A stretch of 64,000 nt of DNA, from NCBI RefSeq assembly GCF_003751085.1, contig NZ_RJJY01000001.1, forward strand, positions 3,100,001 through 3,164,000. The letters are read 5' to 3'. The notes beneath the pieces were generated by a model. It saw only the letters and a list, made by a program, of their open reading frames with translations, was not told the DNA's origin and did no database searches. The stretch is from Micromonospora sp. Llam0. GTDB lineage: Bacteria; Actinomycetota; Actinomycetes; Mycobacteriales; Micromonosporaceae. Shown here piece by piece: positions 8,445 to 17,500 of the stretch; the first letter of the stretch is position 1; each line of letters starts with the position of its first letter. The translations under genes were made by a program, and so were the position numbers.

Positions 8445-9335
8445 TCAGCCGCGCAGGGCGGGCTGACCGGTGTCGGCGAGTTGGCGGGCGAGCCAGGGCA
8501 ACACCTGGTGCCGGACCTGGTCGCGGGCGGTGACCAGCACCGCGTGCCGGTGCCCGGGGACGACCACCAGCTCGGTCTGCGGCAGCAGTTCCACCAGCGC
8601 CGGTGCCAGATCGGCGGCGGACGAGTCACCACCGAAGACGCCGAGCACTGGGCAGGTGATCGCCCGTATCGCAGCCGGGTCAGCGGGTGTGCTGGCTGGC
8701 AGGTCCCGGCCGGCGGTGGTGGTGGCGACGAGCCGGCGGACCGCCGCGGTATACCGGGCGCCCCGCTCACCGCCACGGGTGGCCAACAGCGAATCACCGT
8801 CGCCGTCCGGCTGCGCGGCCCGGACCAGTTGACGGCCCACCCGGGCGAGCCACTGGGCGGTGGCCGGTGCCGACTCCACCGCGACCAGCGAGGCGACCCG
8901 GTCCGGATGCCGGGCCGCGTACCCGAAGGCGATGGAACCGCCCAGCGAGTTGCCCAGCAGATGCACCGGTACGTCGACGCCGAGCCGGTCCAGCAGCGCG
9001 GCCAGGTCGTCGACCAGGTCCTCCATCCGGTATCCGGTCGGCGGCCGCTCGGTCCGTCCGTGGCCCCGCAGGTCGTACATGATCACCCGGAACCCGACGT
9101 CGGCCAGTGGATGCGCCAGGCTGAGGTACCAGCTGGCCAGGCTGTCCGGCCCGATACCGTGGACCAGAACCGCGACCGGCCGGTCGGCCGAAGACTCGGC
9201 CGCCGGGCCGGCGGCCGGCTCGCCGCCTGGGCCGGTACCCGCAGCGGTGGCCACTCCCCCGCCGGCCGACTCGGCGGCCACCGGTGGGAGTTCCTGGACA
9301 TGCGTCACCAGGCCGTTGACCTGGAGCATCGTCAC
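8445..9335 (-). CDS. Alpha/beta hydrolase (thioesterase candidate, CurM-TE-like active site)
   Basis: A 296-residue alpha/beta hydrolase. The first 50 residues hold an Ala/Gly-rich insertion. Oxyanion motif VHGIG is at 58-62, the nucleophile is Ser130 in GNSLGG and the histidine is His264 in PGHRH. The usual acid position (fourth residue of the G-x-x-D turn) is Ser238, in FGGDSS, whereas Glu154 lies 24 residues after the nucleophile. As I recall it, the CurM decarboxylating thioesterase uses Ser100, Glu124 and His266, with the same Ser-Glu spacing. Asp237 could still serve as the acid. GTG 9335 overlaps the ACP stop (GTGA); ATG 9329 is an alternative start. The neighbours suggest it acts on an ACP-bound chain. 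Confidence 0.85.
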   Translation of the reverse strand: MTMLQVNGLVTHVQELPPVAAESAGGGVATAAGTGPGGEPAAGPAAESSADRPVAVLVHGIGPDSLASWYLSLAHPLADVGFRVIMYDLRGHGRTERPPTGYRMEDLVDDLAALLDRLGVDVPVHLLGNSLGGSIAFGYAARHPDRVASLVAVESAPATAQWLARVGRQLVRAAQPDGDGDSLLATRGGERGARYTAAVRRLVATTTAGRDLPASTPADPAAIRAITCPVLGVFGGDSSAADLAPALVELLPQTELVVVPGHRHAVLVTARDQVRHQVLPWLARQLADTGQPALRG

Positions 9336-9646
9336 TGGCCGGCCACCTGCGCCACGCTGGCCGGCGGGCTGTCCAGCGCGGCGGAGATGTGCTCGACCAG
9401 TTCGCCGACCCGCAGCGCGCGCAGCGAGTCCACGTCGAGCCCTGCGACGAACTGGGCAAAATTGACCGAGTCGCCGTACCGGGCCTGCAGCCGCCCGGCA
9501 AGCGAGATGACGTCGATGCTCTCCATCTCCAGGTCGTCACGGAAGCTGGTGTCCATCGTGATCTCCTCGTCCGGATCGATGCCGGGCAGCACCGCGCGCA
9601 GCATCTGCGAGATCTCCGTCAGGATGGTGTCGTGGTCGGCGGGCAT
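9332..9646 (-). CDS. Free-standing acyl carrier protein
   Basis: A 104-residue acyl carrier protein. The phosphopantetheine serine is in DLEMESIDVI, preceded by the helix typical of ACPs (ITMDTSFRDDLEMES). The C-terminal half, with VDSLRALRVGELVEHI, completes the four-helix fold. ATG 9646 has GGAGA upstream; reading further upstream adds only an implausible leader. It follows the second megasynthase by 68 bases and its stop overlaps the start of the hydrolase. It differs clearly from the three tandem ACPs inside the first megasynthase, so it probably has a separate task, such as presenting the finished chain to the hydrolase or sulfotransferase. Confidence 0.92.
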   Translation of the reverse strand: MPADHDTILTEISQMLRAVLPGIDPDEEITMDTSFRDDLEMESIDVISLAGRLQARYGDSVNFAQFVAGLDVDSLRALRVGELVEHISAALDSPPASVAQVAGQ

Positions 9647-9714
9647 GATGCGGGTCTCCTTGTCAGGACGTCGATCGGCTTTTCTCGGCAGGTCGACCGG
9701 GCCGGATTCGGGGC

Positions 9715-12700
9715 TTAGCGGGCGGGTTCCGGACCCCAGGTCCAGCCAACGACGTAGCGCCGCTGCGGCAGGTCGGGCGGGTTCTCCAGGCTCCGGCAAG
9801 TGACCCGGTAGGACCTACCCGACGGGACCTCGACCAGCAGGGTGCCGGCGTCAACGGCGACCACCCGTAGCCGGCGGGGCGCTCCGTCCAGCCCGGTCCC
9901 CTCTGCCTTGCCGGCGGCCTCCTTGGCCGCCCAGAAACAGGCGAACCAGAACCACCGGTCACTGCCGGCGCTGATTTGGTCGAGCAACGCGACCTCCGCA
10001 CCGGACAGGGCGTAGTCGACCGTGCTGTCCGGCCGGTCGGTGACCTCGACGATGTCGATACCGACTCCGGGACCGTCCGGCGTCGACCGGCCCGGGCCGG
10101 CGATCGCCACGGCGGCCTCGGCGGCATGTGCCAGGGACAGGTCGCACTCCCGCAGGTCCCGGCCGGGCCGCAGGTCGACCCGCGGCCGACCGTTCGGGTC
10201 GTTGGCGATGGTCAGCTCGATCGGGTACACGTCGGTGTGCCCGGCGTCCCACTGCCGGAACCTGACCGCGTCCTTCGCCGCGATCCGACCGAGCAGCCAC
10301 TGCTTGCGGGTCTTCCCCGGCTGCCGCTCGTAGTCGGTGGACGCGGCGGTGCCGAGGATGCCCCGGGCGGCCATCGACTGGGTGACCAGATCGGTCCAGC
10401 AGTCGAACACCGCGGTCCAACCTTCCGGCTGACGGATCGACATCGGGTGACGTTCCGGGAACCGTTCAGCCGGCCGCGCCTGCGGATGGCTGTCGAACCG
10501 ACGGTCGACCGCGCCGTCGATCTGCGCCCAGACCCGGCCGCCGACGGACAGCTGGGTGTCCGCGACCAGTTGAGCGTCGTCGATCGACCGGACCCGGGCG
10601 ACGCACTCGAACGCTGTGCCGGGCGCGGGCGGCGGGCCGAAGAACCGGACGTGGCCGAGACCCACCGGCAGCGCCACGGTACGCATCGGCTGGGTGGTGA
10701 TGAGCCAGTTCCCGATCAGCTGCAGGGCATTGTCCAGCAGGGCACCCGGCGGAACGGGCGCGGTGACCACCCCGCGTACGTGCATCTCGCCGAGGGCGTG
10801 CACCGTGGTCACCCCGTGGAACTGGGGACCGTGGAACATCAGCCGCTCCGCGTACATCTCCTCGGCGCTGATCCGGGGCGGCGTCTCGGTCGCCGGGTCG
10901 TGGGTCCACGGTTCGCTCACCGGGGCCGGATAGTCGGTGGCCACGTCGACCGTCGCCCGGGCGAAGCTACCGAAGTTCACCGCGTACGAGTCCGGACCGG
11001 CTGACCGGACGACGATCTCGACGTCCTGCGCCGGCGCCGCGATGGTCCACCGGTTGAACCGGGCGTCGCGCACGCCGATCACCCGCAGACCGGGGACGGC
11101 CTGCGCGACCGCGTCCATCATGTGTTGGACGACGGTCGTCGCCGGCACCACCGGCCACCGGTCCTCCGGGTTCGGCCAGTCGTCCGGCTGCACGAAGAAG
11201 CAGTGGTCGAGCAGGTACGGCATGGTCTGCACGGAGACCCGCAACGTGGTCCGGGCGATCTCGGTGCGCGGCGGCGGGACGGTCTTCGACGTCGGCGCCG
11301 GCGCCGACGTGGTCAGCCCGATTGCGGCCGGTACGGTGACCGGCCGGGCTGTCGGGGCCGGGGACACCGGGGCCGGGGACACCGGGGCCGGGCCTGCGGG
11401 TCGGGTGGCGGCGTCCAGCACGGTCACCGCGCCGTCCGCGGTGTCCCGCAGCAGCGCGGCGAGTTCGGCGGCGGCCTTGGACCGGCCGGCGAGCCGGTGC
11501 AACGCGGTGAGCGAACCGTCCGACGGCTCGGATTCTGCCGGCGGCTGGGCGACGGCCGACGGCTCGGATTCTGCCGGCGATTCGGTGGCGGCCGGTGGCC
11601 GGGGTGCAGCCGGCGACGCGGGTGCGTCCTGCGCCGCGGCGGCGGTGGCCGACGGTTGGGCCTCGACGACCGGCGGACCGGACGGCCGGTGCGACGGCAG
11701 GTCGGCCAGACCGAGCAGGGTGTCGGCACCCGGCCCGAGGCGCACCAACGGTCCACCCAGGTCCAGCTGGATCTTCGGCCCCCGGCGCGGTGGTGCCGCC
11801 GGGGCGGCCGGTGCCGGGGCGGCCGGTGCGGCGGCCGCAGCGGGTGGCCGCAGCGCCCGCAGGTCCGGTGCCGCGCCCTCCACCCACAGCGCGGTGGCGA
11901 CTCGGCGCAACTGGTCGAGACCGGTACGGTGACCCACGTTGACCGGCATGGCGAGGTGTTCCCGACCCCGCAGGTTGTCGCTGACCAACGATGCCAGCTG
12001 TCCTGCGCCGACCTGCAGGAAGACCCGGAAACCGGCGTCGTACATCGCGGCGGTCAACTGTCGAAACCAGACCGGTTCCATCATGTGCCGGACGAAGATC
12101 TGGTTGACCTCCTGCTCGTCGGCGGGGAACGGGGCCGCCAGGGTCGCCGACCAGACCGGGACCGTGGTCGGGTGCACCCGCCAGGACTGCAGGGCGACGC
12201 CGATCGACCGCAAACCGTCGGCGAACGCCGGGGTGTGGAAGGCCGACCGGAACGGCAACTTCTGGCACAGCACGTTACGCCGACGCAGTTCGTCGACTAG
12301 CCGGTCGACCTGCTCCTCCGGGCCGTTGACCACCGACTGCGCGGGCGCGTTGTCGTGGGACAGGACGACTCCGGGATAGTTGTCGAGCACCGGCGTCACC
12401 TGGTCGGCGCCGGCACCGACGGCGGCGAAGACGTAGCCGGAGACCGCCACTGAGTCGGCGTCGAACAGCTTCAGGAAACCGTCCATGTCGGTGGTGCTGA
12501 CCTGCCCGGTCACCGCCGCGGCGGACCACTCACCGATGCTGTGCCCGGCGACCGCGTCCGGGCGGATGCCGATCCGGCCGAGCACCTCGTCGAGAAACCT
12601 GCCCACCTCGATCAAGCCGGCACCGTGCCGGCCCAGGTCGGCGGCGGACCACTCCCGGTCCGCCAGCCCGAAGTGCGCGGCCAGATCCTTGGTACGCGGC

Positions 12701-14502
12701 GTGAACTCGGCCTCCAGCCCGGGGAAGACGAACGCCAGCTTCCCGCCGGCGGTCAGCAGCGGAGCCGTGGTGAACCAGATGTCCCGGGCACCCCGCCAGG
12801 GCTCCCCCCGACTCACCGCGCGCCGGGCGGTGGCCAGCCGCTTGTCGGTCGGATCGACCACACCGATCCGGCACGGCGGCGCGGCGTGGGCCTGCGGGCC
12901 GTCAGCGAACGCGGCACCCTCGCGCCGTACCAGCGAATCGTCGCGGTCCAGCAGCGCGGCGAGGCCGGCCGGTTCGTCGGCGGCAAGCCACAGCACCTGG
13001 TCCGGTTCCTCGACCTCGACGCTGGCCGAGCGGGCCGGCTGCCCGGCCGCGCCGTTCGGCACGGCCGCCCAGGCGGACGGGGCGGACGGCGGCTGTTCGA
13101 TGATCAGGTGTGCGTTGATCCCACCGAAGCCGAACGCGTTGACCCCGGCCCGGCGTGGTCCGTCGCTCTCCCACGGCTGGGCGGCGGCGATCGGTGCGAA
13201 CCGGGTCGCGGCCATTTCCTCCCGGGGCTGCCCGCAGTGCAGGGTGGGCGGCAGGACGCCGCGGTGCACGGCGAGGGTCGCCTTGATCAGGCCGGCGATC
13301 CCGGCCGCCGGCATGGTGTGCCCGATCATCGACTTGACCGAGCCGATCACCGGCCGTGGCCCGCCCTGGTAGCCACCGAACACCTCGGCGACGGTGACCA
13401 GTTCGGCGGCATCCCCGGTCGGCGTGCCGGTGCCGTGCGCCTCCAGCAGGCCGAGCGCGTCCGGCGCGGTCGGATCCAGGCCGGCGGCCTGCCAGGCCCG
13501 TCGGATGGCCAGCGACTGTCCGCTGCTCGCCGGGTTGAACATGCTCGCCGACCGGCCGTCGCTGGACACGCCGCTGCCACGGATGACTGCGTACACCCGG
13601 TCACCGGCGTCCAGCGCGTCGGCCAGTCGTTTCAGCACCACGATCCCGGTGCCCTCGCCGATCAGCAGGCCGTCCGCCGATGAGTCGAACGGACGGATCT
13701 CACCCTGCCGGGACAAGGCCCGGAGCTGGCTGAACACCGACCAGAAGCTGATGTCGTGCACGTGGTGCACCCCACCGGCGAGCACCGCGTCCAACCGGCC
13801 GGCCCGCAGTTCGGTCATGCCCTGGTCGACCGCGATCAGCGACGAGGCACATGCGGCGTCGATGGTGTACGACGGACCGCGCAGGTTCAACCGGTTCGCC
13901 ACCCGGGAGGCGGCGAGGTTGGGCACCAGCCCGATCGTGCCTTCGGGCTGCTGCGGGCCGAGTCGTTCGTCGAACTTGCGCCGGACCCGGTCGAGGCTCT
14001 CCGGCGGCAGATCCGGGATCAGCTCCTTGAGGATGCCGATGACCTGGCTGGACATCCGGACCCGCTGGGCGTAGCGCGCCTGGGCCGGGCTCAGGATCCC
14101 GCCCCGGCCGAGCAGGACGCCGATCCGGTCCCGGTCCGGCAGCCGGTCCTGGCCACCGGCGTCGTCGATGGCGGCGGCCGCGACCTGCAGGGTGATCAGC
14201 TGGTCCGGCTCGATGTCACCGATCGAGGTCGGCATGATGCCGAAGCGCAGTGGCTCGAAGCTCGCGTGGTCGTCGACGAACCCACCACGCCGGCAGTACA
14301 TCCGGTCGGGGCGGTGCGCCTGGTCGGGATCGTAGAACTCCTCGTCCCAGCGGTGCGCCGGCACGTCGGTGATGGCGTCGACGCCGTCGACCAGGTTGCG
14401 CCAGTAGGCGTCCAGGTCGGGGGCACCGGGCATCAGCGCCGCCATGCCGACGATGGCGATCGTCTGGTGTGGGTCGCTCAGGTCCGACATCTGGTTCACC
14501 AT
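9715..14502 (-). CDS. PUFA-synthase-like megasynthase: KS-AT-DH-phosphopantetheinyl transferase
   Basis: A 1595-residue iterative synthase subunit. The ketosynthase (about 10-450) has active Cys218 in DAACASS plus HGTGTPTGD and IGHT motifs. The acyltransferase-like domain (about 500-800) has Ser655 in GHSIGE and AFHTP. A Pro/Ala-rich linker follows. The hotdog dehydratase (about 1090-1350) has His1100 in LLDHCFF and a following PAT motif. The C-terminal phosphopantetheinyl transferase (about 1470-1595) has GVGIDIVEV and FWAAKEAAGK and should activate the ACPs of this system. The start ATG 14502 overlaps the upstream stop by seven bases (ATGGTGA), with ATG 14490 as an alternative. The long open frame continuing upstream to 15288 is a shadow of the previous gene. 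Confidence 0.93.
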   Translation of the reverse strand: MVNQMSDLSDPHQTIAIVGMAALMPGAPDLDAYWRNLVDGVDAITDVPAHRWDEEFYDPDQAHRPDRMYCRRGGFVDDHASFEPLRFGIMPTSIGDIEPDQLITLQVAAAAIDDAGGQDRLPDRDRIGVLLGRGGILSPAQARYAQRVRMSSQVIGILKELIPDLPPESLDRVRRKFDERLGPQQPEGTIGLVPNLAASRVANRLNLRGPSYTIDAACASSLIAVDQGMTELRAGRLDAVLAGGVHHVHDISFWSVFSQLRALSRQGEIRPFDSSADGLLIGEGTGIVVLKRLADALDAGDRVYAVIRGSGVSSDGRSASMFNPASSGQSLAIRRAWQAAGLDPTAPDALGLLEAHGTGTPTGDAAELVTVAEVFGGYQGGPRPVIGSVKSMIGHTMPAAGIAGLIKATLAVHRGVLPPTLHCGQPREEMAATRFAPIAAAQPWESDGPRRAGVNAFGFGGINAHLIIEQPPSAPSAWAAVPNGAAGQPARSASVEVEEPDQVLWLAADEPAGLAALLDRDDSLVRREGAAFADGPQAHAAPPCRIGVVDPTDKRLATARRAVSRGEPWRGARDIWFTTAPLLTAGGKLAFVFPGLEAEFTPRTKDLAAHFGLADREWSAADLGRHGAGLIEVGRFLDEVLGRIGIRPDAVAGHSIGEWSAAAVTGQVSTTDMDGFLKLFDADSVAVSGYVFAAVGAGADQVTPVLDNYPGVVLSHDNAPAQSVVNGPEEQVDRLVDELRRRNVLCQKLPFRSAFHTPAFADGLRSIGVALQSWRVHPTTVPVWSATLAAPFPADEQEVNQIFVRHMMEPVWFRQLTAAMYDAGFRVFLQVGAGQLASLVSDNLRGREHLAMPVNVGHRTGLDQLRRVATALWVEGAAPDLRALRPPAAAAAPAAPAPAAPAAPPRRGPKIQLDLGGPLVRLGPGADTLLGLADLPSHRPSGPPVVEAQPSATAAAAQDAPASPAAPRPPAATESPAESEPSAVAQPPAESEPSDGSLTALHRLAGRSKAAAELAALLRDTADGAVTVLDAATRPAGPAPVSPAPVSPAPTARPVTVPAAIGLTTSAPAPTSKTVPPPRTEIARTTLRVSVQTMPYLLDHCFFVQPDDWPNPEDRWPVVPATTVVQHMMDAVAQAVPGLRVIGVRDARFNRWTIAAPAQDVEIVVRSAGPDSYAVNFGSFARATVDVATDYPAPVSEPWTHDPATETPPRISAEEMYAERLMFHGPQFHGVTTVHALGEMHVRGVVTAPVPPGALLDNALQLIGNWLITTQPMRTVALPVGLGHVRFFGPPPAPGTAFECVARVRSIDDAQLVADTQLSVGGRVWAQIDGAVDRRFDSHPQARPAERFPERHPMSIRQPEGWTAVFDCWTDLVTQSMAARGILGTAASTDYERQPGKTRKQWLLGRIAAKDAVRFRQWDAGHTDVYPIELTIANDPNGRPRVDLRPGRDLRECDLSLAHAAEAAVAIAGPGRSTPDGPGVGIDIVEVTDRPDSTVDYALSGAEVALLDQISAGSDRWFWFACFWAAKEAAGKAEGTGLDGAPRRLRVVAVDAGTLLVEVPSGRSYRVTCRSLENPPDLPQRRYVVGWTWGPEPAR

Positions 14503-17500
14503 CCCGAGGCGGTGTAGACCACGGAGGTGACCGCCGGGTCGCCCCAGGCGAGCTCGCGTAGCAGACTCAGCGCGCCCTCCTCGGGATCGATCAGGTCGAT
14601 CCCCCGGCGGGCGTACTCCCGGCTCAGTTCGGCGCTGACCATCCCGCCGTGCACCGAGCCCGGCGCCCACGGCCCCCAGTGCACGGTCAGGCAGCGCACC
14701 CCGGTGCCGGCCGCCCACCGGCCGCCGATCCGGTCGAGCGCGTCGTTGGCGGCGGCGTAGTCGCTCTGACCCCGGTTGCCGTACGCGGCCGCGATGCTGC
14801 CGAACAGCACCACGAAGCGCGGATCGGCGCCGTCGCGCAGTGCGTCGAGTACCGTCACCGCGCCGTGCACCTTCGTCTGAAACACCCGGTCGAACGACGC
14901 CGGGTCCTTCTCGGCGATCAGCTTGTCCTCGATCCGGCCGGCCGCGTAGACCAGACCGTCGATCCGTCCGTACTCGCCCTGGATCTCCTTGAGCAGTTGC
15001 CGGGTGGCGTCGGCGTCGGTGACGTCGAGGCTGTGGTAGCGCACCTGGCTGCCGAGTTCCCGCAGCTCGTCCAGGGTCGCGCGGACCTCGCGGGCGGCCA
15101 GGATCGCGGTGGCCGTGCGGTCGATCTCCGCCGGTGCGCGCATCCCCTGGGCGACCAGCGCGGCTCGCAACGCCGGCTTGTCCGCCGCGGCGGCCAGCGC
15201 CGGGGACTCCGCCTCCTGCGGCAGCGGGGTACGGCCGACCAGCTCGATGCGGCATCGGCTGGCGGCGGCCAGGGTACGGGCGAACCACGGGGTGATGCCC
15301 CGGGCACCACCGACGAGCACCACCACCGAGTCCTGGTCCAGACCGATCGCCTGGGTCTCGGCGACACCGTCACCGGCCGGTCCGGCACCGCCTGCGGCGA
15401 GCGGGCCGAGATCGACCGCGGCCAGGTCGATGGTCTGCCGGCCGGTCGTCGACCAGGTGACGATCGGGGTCTGTCCGCCACTGAGCAGTTCGGTGACCAG
15501 GCCGGTGGCAAGCTGGTTGTGGTCGGCGCCGGCCGGTACCTCCAGGTAGGTCACCGAGACCTGCGGGTACTCGCGTTGGATGGTCCGGAACAGGCCGGCG
15601 AATCCGTCGGTACGCGGACCGGCAGTGCCGGCGGCGATCAGCCACCGCACGCCCGCCGCGAGGGCCTGCTGGATGAACGGGAAGATGCCGGGCAGCAGCG
15701 GTCCGCCGCTGTCACTCAGCCCGTCCAGGATGATCACGCCGTCGTAGCCGGCCGCTTGGTCCGACGCACCGGCGTGGATCGAGCCGGTGGCGCCTGCCGC
15801 GCCGTGCTGGGCGAGCTGCTCGGCCAGCGGTGCCAGGGCCGGCGACCCGCCGGTGATCAGGAACCGGGCGCCGGCGAGCGCCTCCGGCGCGACGACCGCG
15901 CCGGTGGCGGGAACCGGCCGGCCGACGAGTCGACGTGGGGCCGTGCCGGACCCGGCAGGCTGTGCCGGAGACGCCGGTGCCGCCTCGGGTGCCTGATCGG
16001 CCGCCATCTTCTCGGCCAACCACGACACCATCGTGCGCACCGTCCGCGCCCGAACCAACTCCTCCAACTCCGACTCGTCACCATCCACCGACAACCGCAA
16101 CCGGGTCGCCACCTCACCAGCAACCTCAGCCCGCTTGATCGAATCAATACTCAGATCCGCCTCAAGATCCAGATCCAACTCGATCAAATCCACCGGATAC
16201 CCGGTCCGCTCACTCAACACCTCCAGGATCGCCTCCTGGAACTGCGCCACCCCCACCGACACAGCCGCCGACACAGCCGCCGACCCGGCGGCCGAAGACG
16301 CTGCGGACACCGCAGGCGCGGACGGGGGCGACGCGACGGCCGCTGGGGGTACGGCGGGTGCTGCGGCCGGTGCCGCCTCGGGTGCCTGATCGGCCGCCAT
16401 CTTCTCGGCCAACCACGACACCATCGTGCGCACCGTCCGCGCCCGAACCAACTCCTCCAACTCCGACTCGTCACCATCCACCGACAACCGCAACCGGGTC
16501 GCCACCTCACCAGCAACCTCAGCCCGCTTGATCGAATCAATACTCAGATCCGCCTCAAGATCCAGATCCAACTCGATCAAATCCACCGGATACCCGGTCC
16601 GCTCACTCAACACCTCCAGGATCGCCTCCTGGAACTGCGCCGCCCCCACCGATCCGGCAGCCGGGGACGACGCGGGCACAGCAGGCGTCGCAGTAGCAGG
16701 CGCGGACGCCGCGGTCGCCGTGACGGCAGGCACCGGGCTCGGGGCGGTCACCGACGCGGCCGGTTCGACGGTCGCGGGGGCGGCCGCCATCTTCTCGGCC
16801 AACCACGCCACCATCGTGCGCACCGTCCGCGCCCGAACCAACTCCTCCAACTCCGACTCGTCACCATCCACCGACAACCGCAACCGGGTCGCCACCTCAC
16901 CAGCAACCTCAGCCCGCTTGATCGAATCAATACTCAGATCCGCCTCAAGATCCAGATCCAACTCGATCAGATCCACCGGATACCCGGTCCGCTCACTCAA
17001 CACCTCCAGGATCGCCTCCTGGAACTGCGCCGCCCCCACCGACACAGCCGCCGGCCGCACCGCGACCGTCGCGGTCACCGACGCCGCCGTCGACACGGGA
17101 CCTGCGAGGGCTGGTACCGACGTGGCGGCTGCGGCCGGTGCGGCGGCTTCGTGAACCGTCGTTTCCACTGCCACCTGTTCACGCCTCACCGGTTCGGGCT
17201 GGGCAGCCGGAGCCGCCTGGGCAGCCGGAGCAGCCGGTGCCGTCGCCTCGGTGGGCGACGCCGGGATGGCCGCGACGTCGGTCACCGGAGGTGCGCTGTT
17301 CGGCACGACCGCCTCCGGGTAGTTGCTCGGCCCGGTGATCGCCGGCTGGGTCACCACCGACGGGTACGCTGCGGGCCCGACCCACCCGTTGCCGGCCGGC
17401 GGCCGCTCCCCGAAGTACGCCAACATCACGTCCCGCTGGGAGGCGATCAATTCCCGACTCGTCCGCAGGAACTCGCTGATCAGTTCGTCGCGCCCGTCCC

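Noticed and set aside
14503..15288. Upstream extension of the second megasynthase frame
   Set aside because: It overlaps the KR domain of the first megasynthase out of frame; KS homology starts only after ATG 14502.
15998..17040. CRISPR-like or transposon-like repeat array
   Set aside because: The 390-base periodic repeats are in frame and encode ACP domains with phosphopantetheine sites.
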